Assembly (NCBI GenBank): GCA_028284945.1
Contig: JANQQJ010000005.1
Span: 1-64,000, forward strand
Direction: 5' to 3'
Length of the DNA: 64,000 bases
Origin: Alphaproteobacteria bacterium
GTDB taxonomy: Bacteria; Pseudomonadota; Alphaproteobacteria; SMXS01
Below the pieces are notes generated by a model that saw only the letters and a program-made list of their open reading frames with translations, was not told where the DNA came from and did not search any database. Within the stretch, counting starts at the first letter, position 1. Each line of letters opens with the position of its first letter. The translations under genes and the position numbers were made by a program. Shown piece after piece: positions 32,430 through 41,210 of the stretch.

Positions 32430-32798
32430 TTAACCCGCCATCTGGCGTTGGAAATCTCCCAGGTCGAAATAGTCCTTCCACTCGACGATTTCGCCGTTCT
32501 TGACCTTGAAAATACCCATCAGCGGAATGGCAATTTTCTTGCCACCTTTGAACGTGAAGCCGTCGACCCGCTCGGTCATGACAATGTCGCCATTTTCGGC
32601 GATGGCGGTGGTTTCCCAGTTGATATCTTCCAGGTCGCCCATGCCTTTCAGCATCGCGCGGGCGGCTTCACGCCCATTGATCGGCTCCATCGGGATGTTG
32701 TGATAGAAAACGTCCTCGGCCAGCATATCGCAGGCCTTGTCGATATCGTTTTCGTTCCAGGCATCCAGAAAAGCTTGGACGATTTGCATGCTGCTCAT
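32430..32798 (-). CDS. Limonene-1,2-epoxide hydrolase-like protein
   Basis: The 122-residue SnoaL/NTF2-like protein has the complete catalytic set of limonene-1,2-epoxide hydrolase: Tyr32 and Asn34 (FYHNIPM), Arg77 and Asp79 (TERVDGF), and Asp109 (WKDYFDL). These line up with Tyr53, Asn55, Arg99, Asp101 and Asp132 of the Rhodococcus enzyme, recalled from memory. It would add water across an epoxide of a terpenoid or similar substrate. It is divergent from the following ADH, with a palindromic repeat between. Confidence 0.87.
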   Translation of the reverse strand: MSSMQIVQAFLDAWNENDIDKACDMLAEDVFYHNIPMEPINGREAARAMLKGMGDLEDINWETTAIAENGDIVMTERVDGFTFKGGKKIAIPLMGIFKVKNGEIVEWKDYFDLGDFQRQMAG

Positions 32799-32886
32799 GG
32801 TTTTCTCCCCATTTCTAATGATTCATTCTCGGACCAATTGATAACACGGAACCGGCGTTGCTGCCGCCGGATTATCGTGCCCAGTT

Positions 32887-32987
32887 CGTCATTGCGAGCG
32901 CAGCGAAGCAATCCATGCCGCTTAAGTTTTCGCATTTAGCAGATGAATGGATTGCCGCGTCGACCTCGCGGTCTCCTCGCAATGACG
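32887..32987. repeat. Palindromic intergenic repeat, family A copy 3
   Basis: CGTCATTGCGAG (32887-32898) and CTCGCAATGACG (32976-32987) are perfect inverted repeats. Inner arms GAAGCAATCCAT and ATGGATTGC pair imperfectly. It is the same element family as at 15626 and 31519. Confidence 0.87.
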
Positions 32988-33003
32988 AGTGCAGTTGTCA
33001 CTC

Positions 33004-34104
33004 CTAATCTAAGGGCATCCTTAGTACCGCCTTAACGATTTTTCCGTTGGCGTTATCCACGTCGGCCTGATTGATATCGTCCAGATCATAGAAGCTGACC
33101 AACTTGTCGAACGGGAACAAACCGTCCATGTAGAGGTCCAGCAGGTGAGGGATGAAGTCGTCGACAATGGCTTCCCCTTCAATCATGCCAACAAGGCGCA
33201 AGCCCTTATTGAGCAGCGCCCCCATATCAACAGCAGCTTCCGCGCCGGGTGCAGGGACACCGACCTGGCCGAGTGTCCCTCGCGGTGCCAGACAGTCAAC
33301 CGCCTGTTTGAATACAGCGGCCGACCCGGTGCATTCCAGCGCATAGAGCGCCCCGGCGCCGGTGATGCCCTGGATCTCCGCCACCACATCAGAACTGCCG
33401 GGGTTGATGACATGGGTTGCCCCCATGTCTTTCGCGATGTCCAGCCGGCTGTCCATCAGATCGACAGCGATAATCGGCCGGCAGCCGATTAGCTTGGCAG
33501 CCATGATGGCGGCGAGCCCAACAGACCCAACGCCAAAGATGGTTATGGCCTCGTCGGGCAGGGGCTCCAGCCCGTTCATCACCGAGCCCGCGCCGGTCTG
33601 AATGCCACAGCCCAGCGGCCCTAGCAGTTCCAGCGGCGCATCCTTGCGAACCTTGACCGTGTTCACCTCTGTCGCGAGGGCGTGGGTAGCAAAGGACGAT
33701 TGGGTAAAGAAATGTGCGAACAGGGGCTGGCCGTTTTGGGTGATGGTGGGCGTGCCGTCCGGGCGGAACCCGCCAATGTTCTGCGGAATGAAGCTATGAC
33801 AATAGAACGGCGCTTCATTGTCGCAACTTGGGCAGGCGCCACAAGACCCATAGGACAGAACAACGTGATCGCCCGGTGCAACTTTGGTAACGGCACTGCC
33901 TACCGCTTCAACGATGCCCGCGCCTTCATGGCCCAATACGGCGGGCAACGGTAACGCGGCGTCTCGAAGCACGATATCCGTGTGGCACAGGCCAGTTGCG
34001 ACGAGCTTGACCAGAATTTCGTCGTCCCTAGGCGTATCCAGATCGACCTCTTCAAGTGTAAATGGCTTGCCCGGCCCGTGCGCGACCGCCGCTTTGATCC
34101 TCAT
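33004..34104 (-). CDS. Zinc-dependent alcohol dehydrogenase, aryl/allylic-alcohol type
   Basis: This 366-residue MDR has the catalytic zinc ligands C40, H59 and E60 (GLCHTD, GHEGAG). Structural-zinc cysteines are C88, C91, C94 and C102 (CGACPSC...YC). The NAD loop reads FGVGSVGLAAIMAAK, with Asp in AVDLMDSR pointing to NAD. It resembles benzyl/geraniol-alcohol dehydrogenases and should oxidise a primary or allylic alcohol. Its start overlaps the stop of the upstream SDR gene by four bases (ATGA). Confidence 0.9.
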   Translation of the reverse strand: MRIKAAVAHGPGKPFTLEEVDLDTPRDDEILVKLVATGLCHTDIVLRDAALPLPAVLGHEGAGIVEAVGSAVTKVAPGDHVVLSYGSCGACPSCDNEAPFYCHSFIPQNIGGFRPDGTPTITQNGQPLFAHFFTQSSFATHALATEVNTVKVRKDAPLELLGPLGCGIQTGAGSVMNGLEPLPDEAITIFGVGSVGLAAIMAAKLIGCRPIIAVDLMDSRLDIAKDMGATHVINPGSSDVVAEIQGITGAGALYALECTGSAAVFKQAVDCLAPRGTLGQVGVPAPGAEAAVDMGALLNKGLRLVGMIEGEAIVDDFIPHLLDLYMDGLFPFDKLVSFYDLDDINQADVDNANGKIVKAVLRMPLD

Positions 34105-34862
34105 GCCAACAGGCCGCCATCCACCGGCACGGCTGCACCGGTGGTGAAAGACGAATCATCAGAGGCCAAGAACAAGACGGCTTTGGCGACCTCATCTGGC
34201 TGGCCAACACGGTTCATCGGGTGGGCAGACCCAAAAAAGGCCAGCGCTTCCTCCCGATCCGGCATTGCCGCTAGATAGGATTCAAGCATGGGCGTATGAA
34301 TGGCCCCCGGCTGGATCGCATTGACCCGAATGGGGTCGCCCTGTTCAGCGCAGTACTTGCCAATCGCTTTTGCCATGCCGAGGACACCGGCCTTGCTGGC
34401 CGCATAGGCCACATGATTGGACATCGGCGAGGACGCTTGCGTTGAGGAAATAAACACAATGGAAGAGGGCTTGCCGCTGGCTTTCATTGCCGGCAGTGCG
34501 TTCTTGCACCCCAGCATTGAACCTTTGAGATTGATATCGATGTGCTTCTGCCACAGGTCGAGGTCCATGTCGTCGATGGGCGTGGGCATGCTAATGCCTG
34601 CGCTCGTTACCAACACTGTCAATTCCCCAAATACGTCTTGGGTCGCGCTGATTGCCTCTGCCCAGGAGTCGTCGCTGGATACGTCAAGCGTCACAAAAGC
34701 CGCGCCCTCACCGATATCGTCTGCAACCTGGCGTCCGCGGTCGGCATCAATATCAGCCACGACGACCTTGGCCCCTTCACTATGAAGCTTGCGGGCAATC
34801 GCTTCACCCAAGCCGCTAGCAGCACCAGTGACCAGCGCAACTTTTCCATCAACACGTCCCAT
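34101..34862 (-). CDS. Short-chain dehydrogenase/reductase
   Basis: This classical SDR of 253 residues has TGAASGLGEAIA as the cofactor loop, an Asp after beta-2 (VADIDADR) indicating NAD(H), SAG, the catalytic Ser in FISSTQASS, and YAASK. It is translationally coupled to the zinc ADH gene. Upstream it faces the P450 gene divergently across 130 bases. The substrate is probably a secondary alcohol in the same pathway. Confidence 0.9.
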   Translation of the reverse strand: MGRVDGKVALVTGAASGLGEAIARKLHSEGAKVVVADIDADRGRQVADDIGEGAAFVTLDVSSDDSWAEAISATQDVFGELTVLVTSAGISMPTPIDDMDLDLWQKHIDINLKGSMLGCKNALPAMKASGKPSSIVFISSTQASSPMSNHVAYAASKAGVLGMAKAIGKYCAEQGDPIRVNAIQPGAIHTPMLESYLAAMPDREEALAFFGSAHPMNRVGQPDEVAKAVLFLASDDSSFTTGAAVPVDGGLLA

Positions 34863-34992
34863 TTTTATCCCTCATTTCAATATAGTGGTGCCGCACTAGA
34901 TAGCATGAGGCCGGGCCATGCTTGACTGGTTTTTTGGGTGCGCCTAGCGTGCAGACTGAAAAACGTGCGAAGCGCGTCAGGGGAGACGATTG

Positions 34993-36243
34993 ATGGATAA
35001 CCAAATTCGCTCGCCAGAGGATGAAACCCTGGCGAATATCGAGATTCAGGAAGACCCATACGCCTATTACGATGTGCTGCGGGAGCAGGCGCCAGTCTAT
35101 TTCGATCCCAACCTGAACATCTACATTGTCACGCGTTATGACCTGCTGTTGCAGGCGATCCGAAATACCGATGTGTTTTCCAATATCGGCAGCCAGGCGC
35201 CTGCGGAGATGCGCGAGCCGCCGGCGCGCGTGCGCGAAATCCAGGCAACCATGTATCCACCGGTCAACACCATGGTGACCAATGACCCGCCCAGCCATAC
35301 GCGCTACCGCAAGTTGGTCGACTATGCGTTCACGCCCAAACGGGTGCGCGCGATGAAGCCCTATATGGATGAAATCGTGAACACGCTGATCGACGGCTTT
35401 ATCGATCAGGGCGAGGTGGAGCTGATCACCCGGTTCGGAGTGCCGTTGCCGCTCTATGTCATTGGCGATCAGCTCGGGGTGCCGCGCGAGGACGCGCCAA
35501 AGTTCAAGACCTGGTCAGATGCATCGGTGGCACCGCTGGGGTTGATGATAACCGATGAGGAATGGATCGATAGCGCGACCAAGGTAAAGCAGTTCCAAGA
35601 CTACTTCGCCGCCGCGCTGGAAGACCGGCGCAAGGAGCCGCGTGACGATCTGCTCACAGCGCTGCTCGAAGCGCGCGTTGAAGGCGAAGAACCGCTCAAC
35701 ACCTCTGAGCTGCTGTCAATCATTTCCCAGGTACTGGTCGCAGGCAACGAGACGACGACCAACTCCATCGCGGCAGGTATGACGCTGCTGATCGACAATC
35801 CCGATCAGCAACGGGCGTTGCGCGACGACCCGGAGAAAATTCCCAATTTTGTCGAGGAAGTGCTACGCATGGAATCGGCGGTTCAGGGCCTCTTCCGTAT
35901 CGTGAAGGAAGACACTGAACTGGGCGGCGTAAAACTGGCCAAGGGATCACGGTTGCTACTGCGCTACGCGGCGGCCAATCGCGATGCGGCGAAGTTTGAC
36001 AATCCGGACAAGCTGGACGTGTGCCGGCCTAACGCGGGCGCCCATCTAGCGTTCGGTGCCGGCATTCATCATTGCCTGGGGGCGCAGCTTGCGCGCTATG
36101 AGATGCTCGCAGCGTTCCAGGCAATTGTCGCGCGGATGGAAAACCTAGCCTATTCGCCGGGACGCAACACCTTCGAGCATCACCCGCATCTGTGCCTCCG
36201 GGGCCTGAAAGAACTCTGGATCACCTTCGACAAGGCCAACTAA
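34993..36243 (+). CDS. Cytochrome P450, soluble bacterial class I type
   Basis: This is a 416-residue P450 from the ATG at 34993 (preceded by GGGGAGACGA), with I-helix AGNETTT, K-helix EEVLR and haem loop FGAGIHHCLG (Cys361). Length and general pattern match the P450 at 20745, but the two are clearly different in sequence, especially in the substrate-recognition regions. It begins a three-gene operon with an ADH and an HpcH/HpaI-type aldolase. Confidence 0.95.
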   Translation: MDNQIRSPEDETLANIEIQEDPYAYYDVLREQAPVYFDPNLNIYIVTRYDLLLQAIRNTDVFSNIGSQAPAEMREPPARVREIQATMYPPVNTMVTNDPPSHTRYRKLVDYAFTPKRVRAMKPYMDEIVNTLIDGFIDQGEVELITRFGVPLPLYVIGDQLGVPREDAPKFKTWSDASVAPLGLMITDEEWIDSATKVKQFQDYFAAALEDRRKEPRDDLLTALLEARVEGEEPLNTSELLSIISQVLVAGNETTTNSIAAGMTLLIDNPDQQRALRDDPEKIPNFVEEVLRMESAVQGLFRIVKEDTELGGVKLAKGSRLLLRYAAANRDAAKFDNPDKLDVCRPNAGAHLAFGAGIHHCLGAQLARYEMLAAFQAIVARMENLAYSPGRNTFEHHPHLCLRGLKELWITFDKAN

Positions 36244-36253
36244 GGAAAGCTCC

Positions 36254-37273
36254 ATGAAAGCAGCCGTGTTCCATAAACCTGGTGAGCCGCTCGCCATCGA
36301 GACCGTAGACGATCCTAAGCCCGGCAAGGGCCAGGCGATTATCAAGGTCAAACATTGCGGGATTTGCGGTACTGATCTGCATGCAACGGAAGAACATTCC
36401 ACCGCGGCCGACGGCACAGTCATGGGCCATGAATTCACCGGCGAAATCGTCGACTTTGGCACACACAAGCCAGAGGGCTGGAAAGAGGGTGACCGGCTGG
36501 TTTCCATCCCCTTCCTGGGCTGCGGTGAGTGTATTCATTGTCACATGGGGCGGCCCTGGAACTGCGCGACCAAGAAGATCATCGGCAGCGATGTGCCCGG
36601 CGGCTATGCCGAATACACCCAGGTCCACCTGAACGAAGCCATCAAGCTGCCGGACTCGGTCAGCTGGCAGGAAGGTGCATTGGTCGAGCCTCTGGCCGTT
36701 GGCATTCACGGGGTTCGTGCTGCGAGTTCCGTCGAGGGGAAAAACGTCCTGATTATCGGTGCCGGGCCCATCGGACTGGCAACCGCGCTGTGGTGCAATT
36801 TCTTCGGCGCGCGCCATGTGGTGATCAGTGAGCTCGATCAGGGCCGTGCTGACATGGCCATGCGGTTTGGCGCGACCGCGATGGTCAATGCCAAGGGCGA
36901 TGTGGCGGCCCAGTTCGAGCAGATTGCCGGGGCCGGTCCGGACGTCATCTTCGAATGCGTTGGCATCCCTGGCATGATCGGCCAATGCGTGATGATGGCG
37001 CCCTATGGTTGTGAGGTTGTCGTGGTCGGTTTCTGTACCCACCCGGATACGTTCATGCCCGCCGTTGCCATGGCGCAGGAAGTGACGATGAAATTTGTCA
37101 TCGCCTACACCAAGGACGACTTTCAGTTTGTCGTCGATATGATCGCGTCCGACCGGATCAATATCGATCATATGGTGACGGACATTGTCGGCTTCGAAGA
37201 GTTCCCGGACTCCTTCGAGGCGCTGCGTAACCCTAGCGACCAGTGCAAGGTGCTGCTGGATCCCTTTTCGTAA
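36254..37273 (+). CDS. Zinc-dependent medium-chain dehydrogenase (threonine/sorbitol dehydrogenase-like)
   Basis: This is a 339-residue MDR. Catalytic zinc ligands are C38 (CGICGTD), H59 and E60 (GHEFTGE). Structural cysteines are C90, C93, C96 and C104 (CGECIHC...NC). The NAD(P) loop is IGAGPIGLATALWCNFFGA. It likely oxidises the alcohol produced by the upstream P450, 10 bases away. Its TAA stop overlaps the ATG of the aldolase gene by one base (TAATG). Confidence 0.9.
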   Translation: MKAAVFHKPGEPLAIETVDDPKPGKGQAIIKVKHCGICGTDLHATEEHSTAADGTVMGHEFTGEIVDFGTHKPEGWKEGDRLVSIPFLGCGECIHCHMGRPWNCATKKIIGSDVPGGYAEYTQVHLNEAIKLPDSVSWQEGALVEPLAVGIHGVRAASSVEGKNVLIIGAGPIGLATALWCNFFGARHVVISELDQGRADMAMRFGATAMVNAKGDVAAQFEQIAGAGPDVIFECVGIPGMIGQCVMMAPYGCEVVVVGFCTHPDTFMPAVAMAQEVTMKFVIAYTKDDFQFVVDMIASDRINIDHMVTDIVGFEEFPDSFEALRNPSDQCKVLLDPFS

Positions 37274-38028
37274 TGCGCGAAAACCGACTGAGGGCGATCT
37301 GGGGTGAGGGCAAGGCGGCCACGAACTGCTGGCTGACCATTCCCAGTCACTATGTGGCCGAAGCCATGGCCGGCCAGGGTTGGGACAGCGCCACAATCGA
37401 CATACAACACGGCATGATCGGGATTTCCGACGCCTATCCGATGCTGACAGCCCTTTCGACCACCGACTGCGTGCCGCTTGTGCGGGTGCCCTGGAACGAG
37501 CCGGGCATTATCATGAAATCGCTCGATGCCGGCGCCTACGGGATCATCTGCCCGATGATCAATTCCCGTGAGGAGTGCGAGCGCTTCGTCGACGCCTGCC
37601 GGTACGCACCTGACGGCTACCGCAGTGTCGGGCCCAACCGGGCGATGCTCTATGGCGGGCCGGACTACATGGCCAAGGCCAATGAGACAGTGCTCACCAT
37701 GGCGATGATCGAGACCAAACAGGCGCTCGGTAATCTGGACGAAATCTGCGCGACCCAGGGCCTCGACGTGATCCTTATTGGCCCTGCAGACCTGGGCCTG
37801 TCGCTTGGCCGCGAAGCGCGCGGCGACCAGACCGACCCTATCGTCGTGGACGCGATCGATCATATTCTGAGCACCGCCAAGAGCTACAATCGCCGCACCG
37901 CCATCGTCAACGGCTCGGTCGACTACTCCAAGCAGATGATCGAGAAGGGATTCGATCTGGTAACCGTTACGTCCGATATGGGGCTGCTGCGCGGCGGCGC
38001 GGCGCTGCAGAAGGCAATGTCGGACTAA
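37273..38028 (+). CDS. HpcH/HpaI-family class II aldolase
   Basis: The ATG at 37273 gives 251 residues of the phosphoenolpyruvate/pyruvate-domain TIM barrel. IDIQHG carries the catalytic His46, GIICPMINS and GPNRAMLYGG form the loop, and MAMIETKQAL (Glu) with IGPADLG (Asp) bind a divalent metal. Family members cleave 2-keto-4-hydroxy acids to pyruvate or a related ketoacid and an aldehyde. It is the last gene of the P450-ADH-aldolase operon and shares its stop with the convergent TauE-like gene. Confidence 0.9.
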   Translation: MRENRLRAIWGEGKAATNCWLTIPSHYVAEAMAGQGWDSATIDIQHGMIGISDAYPMLTALSTTDCVPLVRVPWNEPGIIMKSLDAGAYGIICPMINSREECERFVDACRYAPDGYRSVGPNRAMLYGGPDYMAKANETVLTMAMIETKQALGNLDEICATQGLDVILIGPADLGLSLGREARGDQTDPIVVDAIDHILSTAKSYNRRTAIVNGSVDYSKQMIEKGFDLVTVTSDMGLLRGGAALQKAMSD

Positions 38029-38786
38029 ATCAGTCCCGCTATGCCATCATAAATGAGCTTCCCGCCGATTAGCACCAGCGAGGCGTAGACCACGCGTAGA
38101 AATAACAGGTCGGAAATCTTGTGGTGCAGCCAGACGCCGGCCAGTGTTCCGAAGACGACCACCGGCGCGAGTACAGCCGACGTCGTCAAGTTATCGGCAT
38201 TGAGCATGCCAAGCAGGGCATAGGGGATGATCTTCACATAGTTGATGGTGGCGAATAGGAGCACATTGGTTGCCTGATAGACCGTACGCGTCTGATTGAG
38301 CGGCAGCATGTACATGGCAATTGGCGGCTGCCCGGCATGGGCGACCGTGCTTGTGAAGCCGGCTACGGTCGAGAAGAGACTGCCGCGCCTCGTACTGGGT
38401 TGTTTGGCCGGGGCATAGGCGTCGACCTTGCGGCGGATGAAAGCGTTGGCGATGAAGCCGAACACAATCACGCCCAGGATCAGCCGGATGACATCCTGAT
38501 TGACGATATCGATCGTGAGGCCACCCAGCGCAATGCCGATGATCGCGCCCGGCACCATCGTCTTATAGACGTTGAGGTCCCAGTGCTTGCGGTAGGACCA
38601 AACGCTGATCGCATCGATGACGATCAGGAGCGGCAGCATAATCGCCGCCGCCTGCACCGGGTCGATCGCGATGGTCATGATCGGCACGCCGGCGATCGCG
38701 CCGCCGCCAGCAAACCCGCCCTTTGAAAAGGCGACAATCAGGATCGCCGGAATGGCGACAATCCAGAATAGCGGGTCAGTGGGCAC
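38025..38786 (-). CDS. TauE/SafE-family anion exporter
   Basis: The 253-residue inner-membrane protein has about seven to eight hydrophobic segments. The family sequence FSKGGFAGGGAIAGVPIM appears near the N-terminus, with FTSTVAHAGQPPIAMYMLP midway. TauE/SafE proteins move sulfite, sulfonate-derived anions or organic acids. It is a single gene with no sulfur-metabolism neighbours; it converges with the aldolase gene, sharing the CTAA at 38025-38028. Confidence 0.87.
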   Translation of the reverse strand: MPTDPLFWIVAIPAILIVAFSKGGFAGGGAIAGVPIMTIAIDPVQAAAIMLPLLIVIDAISVWSYRKHWDLNVYKTMVPGAIIGIALGGLTIDIVNQDVIRLILGVIVFGFIANAFIRRKVDAYAPAKQPSTRRGSLFSTVAGFTSTVAHAGQPPIAMYMLPLNQTRTVYQATNVLLFATINYVKIIPYALLGMLNADNLTTSAVLAPVVVFGTLAGVWLHHKISDLLFLRVVYASLVLIGGKLIYDGIAGLI

Positions 38787-38795
38787 AGCTGACCG

Positions 38796-39959
38796 CTAGT
38801 CCGCTAGTCTGAATTCGAGTCGCACCTGGAGCCCGTCTTGACGAACAAATCGGCCATCCCTTGCGGCCGGCATGAAGATCCATGTCCCTACACATTCTAT
38901 TGCTGCCTGGTCGAGAAGGGGATGCGCGCTCTCTTCAATGGTGATGTCAGTTGTTCGACCAATTGGGTCGACGCTATACCGAACCTGAACTTCGCCTACG
39001 ATTTCTTGTTCGCGTGCTTCACGCGGGTAATGCGGCCCTGAGCGGGCGAGAAAATACGCGTGGAAATCCTCTGTTGGCCGAGCTGACGTCAAGTAGTCCT
39101 GAAGAATGGAAAAATGTGCTGAAGCGTTTCCAAGCCAGCCCAGTAAAATTGCCGCCTGTGCGGCATTGCCCTGCGCAAGAGGTATCAGGTCGTCATTTGC
39201 CGGCGTCGACTTCTGCTGCCATTTGATCGCTTTAACGTAGTTCTCATAGGCTGATTTGACAAAGCCAGCGTCCATGTAGCCGTCCCCAATTCCGAGCAAA
39301 ATCTCAATGTAGAATCGTGGGTCCTCCTTGCGATACTGACGCGCGAGTTTATTGGCTCTCTCGAGAGATACTTTTGTTTCTCTCCGGAGATCGAGAGATG
39401 GAACCAACTTTCCGCGCTCAAGCCATAGGGTGGCGACCTCTTTGCTATTTTCACCAAAGTGGATTTTGGCGACTTCAAAGGCACTCCTGAAAGCATGTAA
39501 TCCAGCTTTGACGTTCCGCTGTTCATATCGCCAATAGGCTTTGCCCATTGCAACAAAGATCGGAATAAGTTCCGGCGCACGGTCACCAAATTGGAGTCTC
39601 TGATTCAGTAGTAACTGATCGAGAATTCGAAGGGATTTTTCGGTTTTACCGGCCATCGTGTAGGCATCGGCGATGTCCAGCCATAGTTCTCTGACATAGG
39701 GCGATTTTGCGCCAAAAGCGGCCTCAGCATGCCGTATGGCGTCGAGTGCGAACGGCGCGGCGCTGGCGACAGGCCGCGGCTGTCTCGCGTCCATCTTCCT
39801 GGCGCTCCAAAGTGCCTTGCGCTTGTAGGCTTGGTAGGACCCTTCGAACCACGCGCGGTTTTCTTCAGGCGTGGAGCCTACTGGCACCTCGTGGCCAAAC
39901 GCGGTCACCGTGGCCAAAAAAAGAGGAACAGCAACTGCAATCCGTGAGAACCGTTTCAT
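38796..39959 (-). CDS. Exported TPR-like protein with TonB C-terminal domain
   Basis: The 387-residue protein begins with a signal peptide (MKRFSRIAVAVPLFLATVTA). About 250 residues of helical, TPR-like repeats follow (RHAEAAFGAKSPYVRELWLDIADAYTMAGKTEKSL, cut here). It ends with a TonB_C domain: YPREAREQEIVGEVQVRYSV, GRTTDITIEES and a WIFMPAARDG strand. There is no classic N-terminal membrane anchor with a Pro-rich linker as in TonB, and no ExbB/ExbD genes nearby. It is probably periplasmic, with a role in envelope interactions. Confidence 0.75.
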   Translation of the reverse strand: MKRFSRIAVAVPLFLATVTAFGHEVPVGSTPEENRAWFEGSYQAYKRKALWSARKMDARQPRPVASAAPFALDAIRHAEAAFGAKSPYVRELWLDIADAYTMAGKTEKSLRILDQLLLNQRLQFGDRAPELIPIFVAMGKAYWRYEQRNVKAGLHAFRSAFEVAKIHFGENSKEVATLWLERGKLVPSLDLRRETKVSLERANKLARQYRKEDPRFYIEILLGIGDGYMDAGFVKSAYENYVKAIKWQQKSTPANDDLIPLAQGNAAQAAILLGWLGNASAHFSILQDYLTSARPTEDFHAYFLARSGPHYPREAREQEIVGEVQVRYSVDPIGRTTDITIEESAHPLLDQAAIECVGTWIFMPAARDGRFVRQDGLQVRLEFRLAD

Positions 39960-39987
39960 AACGTTTCTTACGGGCAGATCGGGTGGG

Positions 39988-41184
39988 TCAGATGCTCAGC
40001 AGCACCTTGGCCATCACGTCGCGCTGGATCTCGTTCGAGCCGCCATAAATCGTCGCCGCCCGGCCATAGAGGTGGTCAGCCATCGCACCCTGGGCACCAT
40101 CGGGAATGACCGACGGTTCATTGGACCCGGTCAGATCCTGGAAGCCGTCATAGGGCATGCCGTAATAGCCCGCGACCTCAATAAACAACTCTGAGAGCGT
40201 CTGCTGAAGCTGGGTCGCGGCCACTTTCATCATATTGGCCTCAGTGCCAGGCGCGTGGTCGAGTTTTTGGCCGCTCAGGAAGCGCAGTTCGGAATATTCC
40301 AGCGCCATCAGCGCGATTTCCGCGTCAGTGATTTTCTGGCGATAGCTGGGAGCCTCGGCGAGCAATCCGCCGGCCATTTCAGACGTCGCAGCCAGATTCT
40401 TGATGCGCGAGAGCTGGCGCTTCTTACCACCGACCTGGGCGATGCCGTTGCGTTCATTGACCAGTAGGAACTTGGCATAGGTCCAACCCATGTTCTCTTC
40501 GCCGATACGGTTCGCCTTGGGCACCCGCACATCGGTAAAGAACACCTGGTTCACGCTATGCTCACCGCCAATGGTGATAATGGGGCTGACTTCGATGCCG
40601 GGCAGGTCCATCGGGAATAGCAGGAACGAGATGCCTTCCTGCTTCTTGCCGGAATCGTCGGTGCGGACCAGACAGAAAATCCAGTCCGCTTCATGCGCAC
40701 CGGTGGTCCAGATTTTGGTGCCGTTAATGATGTAATCGTCACCGTCGCTGACGGCTTTGGTCTTTAGCGACGCCAGATCAGAGCCTGACCCCGGTTCCGA
40801 ATAGCCCTGACACCACCAAACATCGCCATTCAGAATACCTGGCAGGTGCTGCGCCTTTTGCTCTTCACTGCCATAGGTAAAGATAACGGGCCCGACCATT
40901 TTCAGGCTGAAACCCAGCAGTTCCGGCGCGCCTGCGCGGGTAAGCTCCTCGGCAAAGATGTATTTTTGAACGGCGGACCAACCGGTGCCGCCATATTCTT
41001 CCGGCCAGGCGGGGGCAACCCAGCCTTTTTCGAACAGGATTTTGTGCCAGCGCTTTAGGTCCGACTTGGTGACCTTGCCGCCACCAAGGACCTTTTCACT
41101 GATATCGACAGGCAGGTTGGCGCCGACCCATTCACGGACCTCCTGCTGGAAGGCGAGTTCTTCTGGTGAGAATGATAGGTCCAT
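39988..41184 (-). CDS. Acyl-CoA dehydrogenase, partner 1 of a pair
   Basis: The 398-residue flavoprotein has CQGYSEPGSGSDLASLKTKA and NGTKIWTTGAHEA in the middle domain, and the C-terminal RAATIYGGSNEIQRDVMAKV. The YEGT glutamate of medium-chain enzymes is Gly, as in the FadE26/ChsE4-like subgroup, where the base is in another helix (here near NERNG). Such proteins form heterotetramers with a neighbouring ACAD. The gene lies 26 bases after the second ACAD gene on the same strand, so the two likely form one enzyme. Confidence 0.9.
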   Translation of the reverse strand: MDLSFSPEELAFQQEVREWVGANLPVDISEKVLGGGKVTKSDLKRWHKILFEKGWVAPAWPEEYGGTGWSAVQKYIFAEELTRAGAPELLGFSLKMVGPVIFTYGSEEQKAQHLPGILNGDVWWCQGYSEPGSGSDLASLKTKAVSDGDDYIINGTKIWTTGAHEADWIFCLVRTDDSGKKQEGISFLLFPMDLPGIEVSPIITIGGEHSVNQVFFTDVRVPKANRIGEENMGWTYAKFLLVNERNGIAQVGGKKRQLSRIKNLAATSEMAGGLLAEAPSYRQKITDAEIALMALEYSELRFLSGQKLDHAPGTEANMMKVAATQLQQTLSELFIEVAGYYGMPYDGFQDLTGSNEPSVIPDGAQGAMADHLYGRAATIYGGSNEIQRDVMAKVLLSI

Positions 41185-41210
41185 GGGACGTGCTCCTGTT
41201 TGCGTTGCCC

